This document shows, one piece after another, positions 21,601-32,350 of a stretch of 64,000 nt of DNA. The stretch's first letter is position 1, and each line of letters opens with the position of its first letter. This DNA is from Paracyclopina nana. Its lineage: Eukaryota > Arthropoda > Copepoda > Cyclopoida > Cyclopettidae. A model generated the notes under the pieces. It was not told the DNA's origin, made no database searches, and saw only the letters and a list, made by a program, of their open reading frames with translations. The DNA lies in assembly GCA_019096065.1 (NCBI GenBank), contig JAGUCH010000001.1:434001-498000 (forward strand), read 5' to 3'. Position numbers and translations under genes: made by a program.

Positions 21601-24600
21601 TTCAATCATATTTTCTATGAAATACATATTTCTCACAGAGTAAATAAAATATACTATAAAGAATCATCCACAACTTCTTGGGTGTTGTTCAATGATACTC
21701 AAGTCAAAATGACTATTGTTACTAAAAGCACTGTTAGATTGTTGCCTAGGTTGTTTTTTGCATGCTAGATGCAAAATCAGTATGATAAAGCACAAATGTG
21801 CAATTATAACTAAGCCCAAAAAAATCGAGCTTTCTAGGTCCATGCTGTTGACAGTGCAAAGAACTAAACAGACTGACATTGAAAAAGCCATGAATTCATA
21901 GTATACCTGAGTGTTCACTCAAAAATATCTATTTATATGCAATTCTTTCAAAATTGCTTCCTTTACATTCATTTAGCTACAATATCAAGGCTGAAAAATG
22001 AATTGCTACCCATGGATTACAACACTTACTCAAGAAAATCAATATATTATTTTGCAAAATGGGTAGCAAGGTCGCCATTACCACTATAATGAATTGTTTA
22101 TAAACTGCAAGCATATATATAATGTTTTTATGGCCGGCTAATATCAGAAAACTTTTAACTAAAGGTAGCTCAACTTGGATATGTCCTATCAATTTTCTTA
22201 TGAAGTAAACTTAGTTGTATTTTTGTATTTTGAAGAAGGTCATTGAAGTGACTTTTTGCCCTAAAATGAATATTAACAAGCCAAAATCACAAAATACATT
22301 TCATTCAAATCTTCTCAAATAATGAAGATGCTGTAAAAATGCTGGCTATGATATGCAATCTCTTATTGTGTCATTTGCAATAAAAAGGAGCCTAACAGTA
22401 GATTTATGGCTACACAGCTTTCCCCTGTCATTGCAGTAGAGCACCAAAAAAACTTGAGGAAAAGTCTACATATTAATAAATTGATTAGCATTTCCATGCA
22501 TTACATTGTGCTCTTGTTTATTAGTAGAAGTAAGCAGAAGATTGCCTCACACTAATTAACACAACAGTGCAAACATGCATTGCTTAGCTATTTTTAACCA
22601 CAAGGCTCATTCTCTAATGCCCTTTAAGTCCTATTTCTAAAACCTCAGTAGTAAATTTCACCCAATTATGCTATATACACTTTTTTACTGCCTTGGATTT
22701 CCCATGGGACTCATGATTCCTTTTAAAATCTCAGCTCCAAAATAAGGAGGGAAAATCTTCTTTTTTGTATTATTGCAAATGGCAAAAAGGGCATGTTTGC
22801 AGAAATCCTGCTAAGCTGATTTATGCTGTCATTGAGCTGAGTGCAAACAGTTTGCTTTGGGAGCCCAGAGCACACAATAGTACAGTGTATTTACCCCTTG
22901 TTGTGAAAGCAATTTGGCCCGGTTCACCTGCTCATTGTACCAACTCTGCTGTTATATTTGGATACGTGGAAAATGTTGGGAAATGCATTGGTGAAAGGCC
23001 TAAAAGGCCATTTGTGCAAGCCTCACCAGCTGACATGGAAAAAAAGAAAGCTTTTTAGCTGTCTGATTGCTTTTTAAGGCAGCTTTACTGCTTCTAATAA
23101 ATCCGCTCAAATATCCTCGGCCGGGCGCCTTTGGACGTCCAAGTACAATTGACAGCTGCCTTTTTAGGGTAGATAAAGTCAATATATAGGTGCAGTAAAT
23201 CATACATTTGGCGTCTCGCATTTTGGCACTTTTTCCATTTACAAAAAAACCAGAATGTTTTTTGCCATATATGGAAAATGTGCTCAGTGAGCACTGTGCT
23301 TCACACTGAGCTGCTTTTCCTGTTCCACTTAAGTTTTGTCCTTTGTTGATGTAAGCAATTGCCCTCCACACATCTCTCTCACTCTTGCTGAATAAAAAGA
23401 CCTTTTTCCACTTTCCCATTTTATATGCTTAAGCCACTCACACACTCAAAAGTGTGAGAGCTTTCTGTCTAAGCTCCCTTTAAAGTTGGATTCATCAGAG
23501 CTAGTGAAGTACTGCATCAGCTCTAGGGTAGATTAAATTGTTGCGCAATCTGTGTCCCCTTGCAAAACTCAGCTTTGTTTTAGCTGTCTCCACAAAATTG
23601 TGCACTAACAAATTCTGAGCACTAATCGCATTTATGCACGTTGACTTGTGCTCAAAGACTCAATGTGCGCCAAGGCCTATTTATGAGCATACTTATTAAT
23701 GAGCTGAATGCATTACCCTGCTAGTCAAATCAAAGTTGGCAATGAATGAATGAGCCAAATGACTCATTGTGCTCAAAGACTCAAAGTGCGCCTATATTCA
23801 CTTCATAGGCAACTTATTTATGAGCTCAATCATTAATGTGCATGTCAAATCAAAGTTGGCAATGAATGAATAAGCCAAATGATACATTGTGCTCAAAGAC
23901 TCAATGTGCACTTAGACTCAATTTATGGGCAACTTATTTATGAGCTCAATGCATCACTTAGCTTATCAAATTGTCAGATTGAAATGGACATTGAATTAAT
24001 AAGCGCATTGACTCAACGTGCTCAAAGACTCAGTGTTCCTTAATAATCTATTCATGAGTAACTTATCAATGAGCTCAATCCATACTTCTGCTAGTCACAT
24101 CAAATTTGGCATTGAATAAATGAGCATATTGACAAAATGTGCTCAAACACACTTTAACTTAATTTGTGCTCAACCAATTGCTGAGCATGATTCTGCCTGT
24201 GAGTCAAAGTGAGCATTTGAACTAACACGCACGAAATGTAATGTGCTTGAAGCCTCAATGTACTCAATTAATCTGCGCAATCGATGTGCGCAACGCCATT
24301 TCTGTGCGCAATTAATGTGCTCAAAGACTCAAAGTTTGCAATTTCATTGGGCACAAATAAAGTGTGAAGTGACACAAAAAGAGGAAAGAGTTAATGTGCA
24401 CTATAAATATTTAAATTAAGAATGCCCAAAGCTGATTTTAATTGTGCTCAATAATTTCTTTTGAGCACACTTGAGTATTTTGAGTCAATGAGCGCGCAAA
24501 TTTCTAAACTACTGAAAATCAATCCCAATCTATTACTGTAATTACTAAATTAGTACATAAAACAAGTGAATTGTTTATTGGGCCATGAGAAAGCAGTTAC

Positions 24601-25648
24601 TTTTATGGGCTTCACTTTTTATAGCAGCTTTGTTTTGTTGGCAATTGCTTATCTCAACACTTAGTGTTTTGTGGCCTGTGGTCAGTCACTTTTGGCCTTT
24701 CATTCATTCGACTGTGAGTTATTTGTGGATAAACAGAATTGAGCATCCCAAACCAGAAAAAGGCCAAAATCCTCTTTTAGTGGTAAACATAGATAGATAT
24801 AATACTTTCTACTACAAGCCCCATTAATTCTCTCAAAAAGCCATAAAACTCTTCAAAAAAGTCTTCTCCTTTCAACTCTCCTTTTTTATTGTGAAAATCT
24901 CAACATGAGTGGAATAAAGTGTCACTTTTAGAAAATTGATTACCAAAGTGTAAGAGGAAAAAATGACAAATGAAGCTTTCCCACATTTTCTGTCCCTTGA
25001 GAAAGAGCTAGAAAAAAGTTGCATCGTCCGGGAATCGAACCCGGGCCGCCCGCGTGGCAGGCGAGCATTCTACCACTGAACCAACGATGCATTCTTAATT
25101 TCGGATATTTATTAATGCAATATATCAGAAATTCCAAAAGTAGGAGACACAATCTAAAGGGTTTTGGTTTTAGGATGAAAAATCATGGAGGATTTTGTTG
25201 GAAGTCATGCTTCTTCTTTATAGTACGTGGTAAAGTCAATTTGTCTCCCTTGCTATAACAACAACAGCTCGGCTGAACGCAATATGTGCCACAAAATAAA
25301 TTGAACCAAAGCCTCACTTGCTAAGGAAAATGCTCCTTATTTATAGCTAGCTTGCTTCTTGAAGATTAAGGCAACGAGGCTCCCCTAATTAAGATGTGTG
25401 CGCAATCTCCAAAAAAGAATAGTCAACAGGCGCTTCTCTTTTGGGATACCGCTGTAGGTTTTGCAGAGTTACCAGATTACCTGTTTGAATCCCCTGTACA
25501 TGGTTCGGATTTCAGACTTGGTGAACTTTGTGTCAGTTAGCAGTTCTGTCAGCTGGACTGTTTTCTTGTTTTGCGAGGCCAGCCTCTGTTTCACGGCCTC
25601 TTGGATGTCAAATCCAAAGTCAGAAATTATTTCTGCATCGGTCATCAT
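18659..25648 (-). CDS. KCNIP: Kv channel-interacting protein (KChIP), EF-hand calcium sensor
   Basis: Five exons (25481-25648, 21181-21250, 21052-21122, 19177-19344, 18659-18814) join in phase to give 210 residues. KChIPs bind the Kv4 channel N terminus and tune its gating in a calcium-dependent way. EF1 is degenerate with Cys-Pro (RGFKQECPDGIV), as in all neuronal calcium sensors. EF2 is DVNRNGSISFRD, EF3 DLNKDGFISKQE and EF4 DTNRDGVVTPDE, and the C terminus (FIEACQKDPTISCSLQNFD) is diagnostic of KChIP rather than frequenin. The start follows an in-frame stop. Vertebrate KChIPs use alternative first exons, so others may exist upstream. Unlike its neighbours it has large introns; the 4.2-kb intron 1 holds two tRNA-Gly genes and a 120-bp tandem repeat. 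EF2 ends in Asp instead of Glu, which can lower calcium affinity. Confidence 0.93.
18930..19065 (+). repeat. Dispersed repeat in KChIP intron, copy 1 (pairs with 22183-22318)
   Basis: About 130 bp match 22183-22318 in direct orientation: both contain ATCAATTTTCTTATGAAGTA, GTCATTGAAGTGACTTTTTG and CCTAAAATGAATATTA, and end near TCAAATC. Both copies lie in introns of the KChIP gene. The inner GTCATTGAAGTGAC is itself nearly palindromic. Confidence 0.75.
20140..20772. repeat. Long inverted repeat (foldback/hairpin) in KChIP intron 3
   Basis: Left arm about 20140-20340, right arm about 20547-20772, in opposite orientation with a spacer of about 206 bp. Shared arm text includes CTCACATCTATTAAG, TTGCTTAACTAAAAATCTTC, TTCTACAATAGAAAATATTC and TTTACTCCAGACATGGAAAA. 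There is no open frame. It is consistent with a non-autonomous foldback or MITE element; I could not fix target-site duplications. Confidence 0.75.
21316..21386 (+). tRNA. tRNA-Gly(GCC): tRNA-Gly (GCC)
   Basis: Identical by eye to the copy at 18391, with intact A and B boxes and a T-run terminator after the acceptor stem. It lies inside KChIP intron 1 on the opposite strand to that gene, only about 65 bp upstream of exon 2. Confidence 0.97.
22183..22318 (+). repeat. Dispersed repeat in KChIP intron, copy 2
   Basis: The second copy of the element at 18930-19065, in the same orientation, inside KChIP intron 1. Confidence 0.7.
23640..24200. repeat. Tandem repeat of about 120 bp, five diverged units
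   Basis: GTGCTCAAAGACTC-type anchors start at 23648, 23769, 23889, 24018 and 24139, spaced 121, 120, 129 and 121 bp. Each unit also contains TTATTTATGAGCTCAAT, a TCAAATCAAAGTTGGCA block and ATGAATGAATGAGC. Related short pieces (TGTGCTCAA, GTGCGCAA) continue to about 24480. The array lies inside KChIP intron 1. It is a diverged satellite of unknown origin. Confidence 0.85.
25020..25090 (-). tRNA. tRNA-Gly(GCC): tRNA-Gly (GCC)
   Basis: Same 71-nt gene as at 18391 but on the minus strand, inside KChIP intron 1, followed by a T-run. Upstream bases (AAGAAT) resemble those before the copies at 21316 and 40886. Confidence 0.97.
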
Positions 25649-28600
25649 CTTGACTGACTTTTACACATCCATTTTCAACACCTACATCAAAAAGAGAAGG
25701 TATTTTTAGCTCAAAAGAGAAGAGGCTGAGTAGGTGCTTCTCTTTTGGATAACACTATAGGAATTGCAGAGCTACCAGATGGGTCATTACTTAGCTTCCA
25801 TTTTTGAAGCCCTTTTTACTAAATTACTAGATTGCTTTTGAATGGAATGTTTTGTCCTTTTTTTCAATGACAAAGCCAGAATAAAGGCTGGTTTTAATGT
25901 GTGTGTAAGAAGCCTTAATTACTTTTTGTAAGTAATGCATGTCTGGGCTTAATTGATCCTTGCTTCACTTATTCTGTGTATTAGGGAACATCACTCTTTG
26001 CCATTGGCATTTTCCATCACTGAAGAGAGGACAAAAAGCCTCCAAAAGACCCAAGATAATGAGTTTTAGGCCATCTTTTGATGCTAAGGATCAATTACCA
26101 ATTTTAACAAGCCCTTTCTAAAAAAAGCCTAATTGGATATCTACTCCAATTATTGCCATGCTTTTTCTTCTTGTCTGAGAAAATGCTTTTCTGATGTTTT
26201 TCTTCTCAAAATGATGATGTGGCCAGTTTTTGTAAAGGTGTACAACTTTCTAAAATGTACGGTCATAAGCAAATGACAACAAAGTAAGGTGAGACTGGGA
26301 AAGCTAATGAAGCGCGAAAATTCGTGAAACTTGACCCAAAAATGCAAAATGTAAACAAATGTCAAACTTTTCAAACACTGAATGATTTAGCCAGTTTCAA
26401 TACTTTTGCTGCAGTCTCTAATGCAGGACCAAGAATCTGGGGATCTTTTTGAAGGATTTTGGGCTTTCTTAAGGATTCCCTTGAGTACTTTTACAGCCGG
26501 AATCTTCAACTTGGAGGAGAAGATGTTGTAATAATATCACTGTCAACTAAGCCAAAAAAAAGTCTCAGTTTGTTATTGCTGTCAATGCACAGCTGCCAAA
26601 TTGTGGGCAGAAAGTGAATTACTAGCGTAGACATGAAACAGAAATGTTTGGATGAATGTCCCAAATGGGAAAAAATGAAATTAATTCTTCCTTGAGTTTA
26701 CCACTGTAAGAGCACTATCCAGAAGAGAATTGCCTTCAAAGAGCGCGACTCTTTTGGAATACAGCCCTGAGACAAAAAAGACATTCAATAGTGTGTTTTA
26801 TCTCGAGATGATAGCTCTCTTAAAGAGCTTCTCTTTTGGGATAACGCATTAAAATAAAAAGTGCTACCAGTTTTGATTCCTTTTTTGCCTTATGTGAGAT
26901 GTTTGAGAGCGAAATAGCGCGTTATTCCTTGAAAATTCCTAATAATCAAGGACATCTCTTTCGGAATAACGCATTATAGTAAAAAGTGCTACCAGACATC
27001 ACACTCTTATTTTACCATAAGGCTGGAATTGAAGACTTTTATATTTTTTTTTCGTTTACAATTGTGTGTTAATCTCAAGTTAGTAGCCCTGATAAAGAGC
27101 TTCTCTTTTGGGATAACGCATTAAAATAAAAAGTGCTACCAGTTCTGATCGGTTTTGCCTTAGGTAAGATGTTTTGGAGCGAAATAGCGCGTTAGTCCTT
27201 GAAAATACCTAATAATCAAGGACATCTCTTTTGGAATAACGCATTAAAATAAAAAGTGCTACCAGACATCACACTCTTATTTTACCATAAGGCTGGAGTT
27301 GAAGACTCTAATATTTTTTTTCGTTTACAATTGTGTGTTAATCTCAAGTTAGTAGCCCTGATAAAGAGCTTCTCTTTTGGGATAACGCATTAAAATAAAA
27401 AGTGCTACCAGTTTTGATCCTGTTATGCCTTATGTGAGATGTTTTTGATCGAAATAGCGCGTTAGTCCTTGAAAATACCTAATAATCTAGGACATCTCTT
27501 TTGGAATAACGCATTAAAATAAAAAGTGCTACCAGAAATCACACTCTTATTTTACCATTTGGCTGCAATTGAAAGCTCTATTTTTTAACTACCTTTCCCC
27601 CACTGTGAGGCTGAAATTATTTCTTCAATTTAGAGTTGTGAGTCCTGCACTGAAAACAATTTGCGGTCTGGAGAGAAAATGTAGAAATTGCAAGCAAAGT
27701 AGTATAACTCCTTTCACACCTTTCTCAAGCCTGCTTCAAAAAGCTTTCTACTCTCATTTGTCATAATGATCAAAGGCTCAAATCTGGCCTTGATGTTATA
27801 CACTTTTTTACCGAGGTATCCTGAGAATGTAGTGCATATCATATAAAATTGTACTAGATTCCTCTTAACATTCCCCACTGAAAATACACCATTAATCATA
27901 ACTGATGCCCAGACTTGCCTGGAATTCAGGGTTATATATCCTACACTAGTGCTTTTCATTAAATGTATTGCAGTAGTAGCAAAATGGGCCAAAATACAAT
28001 AATTAATGCATTCCTCATATGTGGCCAAATGATCAATAATTGGCCTTATGAAAGCCTAAAACAACAAAAAAGCTTTTAGGAATTCAGCAAAGCTCCCTTC
28101 ATTTCTTTTTTAGTGTAGCAGTTTGCAATTAGAGCCATAAAAGTGGAGCTCTAATTTCGTGAGAACCTTGGAATAATAATGGTAGACTGAGGTCATTCCC
28201 AGCTTGAAAAGAGGCCTTAAGCTAAGTAAGCTAGGCTAAAAGTAAAACTGACTCACATAACCAAGTTAGAAAGACTTAAGATTATGCCATTTTTAATATT
28301 GATTAAAAATATATCTAATGTAAAGATAAATCAGAAGATTTGGCCTTTTAATTTGTTGGCAACATGTTTTTAAGGCTTAAAAGGCTCAAAGGGCTTTAGT
28401 TGAAGAGCAAGGTTATCTTGATAGCTTTTTTAGCTAAGCTTCAGGATTTGTGAGCAAGCTGAGCTATTTCCATTGGGAAGTCCTGCTAAAGCACAATAAT
28501 AAAAATGTTCCTTCTACTGAGAAATACTTAGTGGTGATGTCATCAGTGTATCATGGAAAAGCCAGAAAAGTAATTGCTTTTCTCTCTTTCATGAAGCAAA

Positions 28601-29400
28601 AAAAAAGTTGTGGAGTACACACTTTTTTTCCTCCAGTTTCTATTGTCTCCTGTTTGTGTGCTTTTTTCTGCTTGGCTTGTCTGGTAGCTCTGCATTCATG
28701 ACATTGCCTAAAAAAGCCACTTTTCTTGCTTCTTACCTTTAGCTGATCAAAGGCTTGTTCTTTTTTTTGGTGTGGCCTTTCTGAGTATTCTAGATGTATT
28801 TGATGTCTGACTCGTTTGCCTTCAAAGCCTCAAGTGAAAGCTGGTAATAATAAGTTGAAGGCGCGCAAGCTCTACGCAGTATATTACATTCTGTATGTAG
28901 TAGAACAGTGAAGTATAGAAGTAACTAAATACAGAGCTGATTGTAGTTTTTTCATTTGCAGCTCAATCCTAGTGCTGTGACTCTCATTAAAAGGCACAAA
29001 AGATCCAATGATTACATTTGAAAAAATGGCACCAAAATAATTAAAAGTGAGTCTAAAACATCCTTTTATTACTAGTCTTTTTTTAAAGTGTCTTAAAAAA
29101 GAGGTTTAAGATCAATTTTACTTGCAAATATTTTAAGCAAAAAACTTGCAAGCTTGTTTGTTGCACCGCAAAATTATAATTTTTCAATTAGTTCAAAAAA
29201 ATATAATTTTATAAAGACCCAGTAGAGATCCAAGTTTGGCTTATTAAAACAATGTTGGCAACTTTCTCACCAAAAAAAAGTAGAAAAACCCTGAAAATTT
29301 ATATTAGACATGCAAACTGAAGTAGAGCTTTGTTTTCCAGGGGGAAGAAAATTTGCAAATATTATCTTGGAAGGATTCTCAAACATGCATGACCTCAAAA
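25649..29400. other. Gene-free stretch with tandem repeat
   Basis: No exon is convincing between the KChIP first exon and the crystallin-like gene. The stretch contains the 270-bp array described separately and scattered copies of a GTGCTACCAG-type motif. Open frames at 27714-28028 and 28450-28701 show no recognisable domain. KChIP 5' regulatory DNA and possible alternative first exons would lie here. Confidence 0.5.
26821..27580. repeat. Tandem repeat of about 270 bp, nearly three units
   Basis: The anchor TTCTCTTTTGGGATAACGCA starts at 26829, 27101 and 27370 (periods 272 and 269). Each unit contains two half-units. Each half-unit has CTCTTTTGG(G/A)ATAACGCATT followed by AAAAAGTGCTACCAG, and the second starts ATCTCTTTTGGAATAACGC. 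Unit-to-unit identity is high, so the expansion is recent. Isolated half-units occur near 25440 and 25735, and distant relatives at 34.8-35.1 kb and 35.9 kb. Confidence 0.9.
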
Positions 29401-29403
29401 GCA

Positions 29404-29411
29404 TGTATAAT
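29404..29411 (+). promoter_or_regulatory. TATA box of the crystallin-like gene
   Basis: The sequence TGTATAATAAGAG places a TATA element about 50 bp before the ATG at 29460. An initiator-like TCATTTC lies about 35 bp downstream of it. Confidence 0.5.
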
Positions 29412-29459
29412 AAGAGATAAACAGCTCAAATCCAGAATCATTTCACCTTCTGAGCCAAA

Positions 29460-31352
29460 ATGTTGCTGATGTTGCTCTTCCTACTGCAAATAATTCCAAT
29501 TTCAGTGCTTGGCAGGTGCCCAGATATGGAAGAGGTGCCAGTGTACTATCCTGGCACCTCACAATTCCTCTGTGCAGTCCAATTCCCTGGCATTGGCCAT
29601 GAGCTGCCAGTGAATGGGTGCAACAAGTGCTCAGCTGAAAGTAGTGACCAATCTGACTCTATTGGCTACTATTACCTCCATGATGGCCATGAGATGCCAG
29701 GTATGGATGGCTACTACTTCCAATTCGGCTCAGTCATTGTCAGGCCTGGTTGCACTCTCTACCTCTTTGAGCACTTCAACTATGCTGGCAGCTACAACGT
29801 TTTCGAGTCTGGAGTCCACCCCAAGGTTGAGGGTCCAATTGCCACTAGCCAGTGCGCCAATGCTTGGACTGGCTTCAAGTGCTACTGCCATTTCGAGACC
29901 ATCACCTGCCAACCCCACGATGACTTTGAGCTGGTGATCCAATGCGACAACACCGACTCTGATGAGGACATTGAGTGCAACTACATGAAGGTTATTCGAA
30001 AAATGGCGCTTTTGAGGCACTTTACGGAGAGTGCTCCGCTTCTTTTATTGTAATGTGCGCAGTACTTCTTCCCAAGGAACGCACTACTAAGGTTCCTTGA
30101 GCGCGTAGCGTCAATCGCGCGGTGCGCTCAGTAGGTCGCGCGGTGAGCTTTAATTGTAGTGTGGTGCGCACAGTTGGTCGCGTGGTGTGCTCAGTAGGTC
30201 GTCCGGTGCGCTTTAATGTCGCAAGGTGAATCGTGCGCCGCTGATTGAAGCGTGCGCCGCTGATTGAGAGTGCGCCGCTGATTGAATCGTACGCCGCTGC
30301 TGGAAGCGTGCGCCGCTGATTGAGAGTGCGCCGCTGATTGAGAGTGCGCCGCTGATTGAGAGTGCGCCGCTGATTGAGAGTGCGCCGCTGATTGAGAGTG
30401 CGCCGCTGATTGAGAGTGCGCCGCTGATTGAAGCATGCGCCGCTGATTGAAGCGTGCGCCGCTGATTGAGAGTGCGCCGCTGATTGAATCGTACGCCGCT
30501 GCTGGAAGCGTGCGCCGCTGATTGAGAGGGCGCCGCTGATTGAGAGTGCGGCGCTGATTGAAGCGTGCGCTGCTAACTGAACCATTCGCCGCTTACTGAA
30601 CTATTCGCCGCTGATTGAAGCGTGCGCTGCTGATTGAAGCGTGCGCCGCTGATTGAAGCGTGCGCTGCTGATTGAAGCGTGCGCCGCTGATTGAAGCGTG
30701 CGCCGCTGATTGAAGCGTGCGCCGCTAACTGAACCATTCGCCGCTTACTGAACTATTCGCCGCTGATTGAAGCGTGCGCCGCTAACTGAACCATTCACCG
30801 CTTACTGAACTATTCACCGCTGATCGAAGCGTGCGCCGCTGATTGAAGCGTGCGCCGCTGATTGAAGCGTGCGCCGCTGATTGAAGCGTGCGCCGCTGAT
30901 TGAAGCGTGCCCACTGTTTGAAGCTGAATTTGGAGCAGAATAAAGGCTTGTTTAAGCCTTTTGCTAGATTAAAACAAGATCATTAAAAGTATTTTCATGG
31001 CTTTCAGACCATTGGAGTGACTTTCGACCAGGATGTAGCCGCCTCCATTGCTTTTGATGAGTCCATTGAGTCCATCATGAGAAGCAAGTTTTGGAGCATT
31101 TTTGAGTCGCAGCTTGGCAAGTCCAATGTGACTGGCTATGATTGGACTGAGCCCAACAATTTCGCAGTGGAAAATGAGCAGTCCATCCCAGTGCTGACTG
31201 AAGTGAAGCCCGGGTTCATTTTGCAGGTGCATCAAGCCATTGGCAAGTGTGATGCTTCTGTGGCCAGGACGGATTTATTCAAGTTCACATACATTCACAA
31301 TGGTCAAGTGGTCAAAGAGGAGATTTCCACCTTCAGAGACATCAACAACTGA
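29460..31352 (+). CDS. Secreted crystallin-like protein with aerolysin-like C-terminal half
   Basis: Two exons (29460-29990, 31008-31352) give 291 residues. A signal peptide (MLLMLLFLLQIIPISVLG) is followed by a Cys-rich segment and a beta/gamma-crystallin-like stretch (CTLYLFEHFNYAGSYNVFE, then GPIATSQCANAW). Exon 2 encodes a beta-rich region: GVTFDQDVAASIAFDESIES, SNVTGYDWTEPN and VLTEVKPGFILQVHQAIGKC. The alternating hydrophobic strands, the TGYDW turn and the late PPG/KPGF strand recall aerolysin/ETX-type beta-pore proteins, which in some animals are fused to crystallin domains. Pore formation is inference; a structural extracellular protein is possible. The 1,017-bp intron is largely a GC-rich minisatellite, whereas nearby genes have 50-bp introns. 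The last 11 bp overlap the end of the opposite-strand HD-domain gene. Confidence 0.75.
30228..30910. repeat. GC-rich 18/19-bp minisatellite in the crystallin-like intron
   Basis: Tandem units of 19 bp (GATTGAAGCGTGCGCCGCT) mixed with 18-bp units (GATTGAGAGTGCGCCGCT). A longer sub-repeat containing AACTGAACCATTCGCCGC is interspersed. A degenerate lead-in with GGTCGCGCGGTGCGCTCAG-like units runs from about 30090. The array produces long false ORFs. CpG density is very high for this window. Confidence 0.95.
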
Positions 31353-31996
31353 GCTGTAAAATTTTCCTGCATAACTCCTTATAAGGCTGGTTGTCCACCA
31401 AAGGCATTTCCTTGACTTTGGCAGCCTCATCCCAACTTCTCATTTGGAGCAGACTGTCAAAATCTGGATTTTGCTCAAATGCCTCAGCCTCTTCCCTGGT
31501 CATTGGTTGGTCCCCTTGATTCACCAAAGTACCCAAGCTTGCTTGACTCAATTTGTGAAGGTAGCTCTTGTTCCTGAAATGAAAACATTTGAACCCAGCT
31601 GAGAGCTAGCCTATTTTGTTTTTAAGCTTGCTTGAAAACTAGGTATCTTTTGGCCTCCACATGGCCTCTGACAAAGCCAGTCACTGAGCTGGGAAAGCCA
31701 AGTTCTTGCAGGAACTCTTCACCTATGACCTCATGGTTTCTGGTGCCCAAAGTCAGCTGATTGTTGGGGTCAAGCATGGCCTCCAAGCTCTGGTCCATTC
31801 CCACCAAGTGGCCAATGTCATGCAGAAAAGCTCCTAGTATGACATGATCCGGCTGGCCAGACTGCTCAGCAGCTTGAGCACATTGCTGAGCATGTTGCAG
31901 CTGAGACACTTCCTCTCCAATATACAATTCATGCCCAAATTTGTCAAAGAGGTCAAAAATCCTCTTGACTTTGCCATCCATGGCCAAAGCTGCCAT
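31342..31996 (-). CDS. HD-domain iron oxygenase, PhnZ/TmpB-like
   Basis: Two exons, 31632-31996 and 31342-31573, give 198 residues. PhnZ-type HD proteins are mixed-valent diiron oxygenases that cleave hydroxylated aminoethylphosphonates to phosphate and an amino acid. The full signature is visible: Tyr and Glu in ELYIGEEVSQLQH, the first His in LQHAQQC, the HD pair in AFLHDIGHLVG, His in TRNHEVIGEEFL, then RGHVEAKRY. The C-terminal part (KLSQASLGTLVNQGDQPMT and a FEQNPDFDSLLQMRSWDEAA stretch) matches bacterial 'phosphonate-associated HD' proteins closely. In-frame joining (VF-K-NKSYL) requires a GC donor (GCAAGC) paired with an AG acceptor. It is expected to be cytosolic. A role in 2-aminoethylphosphonate breakdown is inferred; relation to myo-inositol oxygenase is distant. 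Confidence 0.85.
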
Positions 31997-32350
31997 TTTG
32001 TGATGATAACAAGTTTTTAAATTTTTTTTATTGCAACATTTACATAGTTTATCACGAAACCTTTCGTTATTAAGGCTGAATCAAATTTGTTCCTAGCATT
32101 TCAAGCACGACTCAATATCTTGAATAGTCAGTTTTGCATGCATTGACGGCTCTTTTTAACATGTTTCTAATTATACGACATGATTTGAGAAGCTGAAATT
32201 GGCTTGAGTGTACATCAAGCCACAATTTTATTGCGCTTGAAAGCCTTTTTGTCTGTGAGTCACTTTGATCGTTCTCCAAAATGGAAACAGCGATTGATGA
32301 AGTGAAAAACAACCATTTCAACGAGAGATAATTTAGATTGTTGCTTTTAT

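Noticed and set aside
24585-24827. 80-codon plus-strand frame with hydrophobic, Trp-rich segments
   Set aside because: It could be a small membrane protein, but it lies in a KChIP intron beside a satellite and shows no family resemblance or flanking signals.
27714-28028. 104-codon minus-strand frame next to the 270-bp array
   Set aside because: No domain, no convincing splice partners and composition like the surrounding AT-rich DNA.
30022-30585. Open frame full of RRTLNQ repeats on the minus strand
   Set aside because: Explained by the GC-rich minisatellite in the crystallin-like intron.
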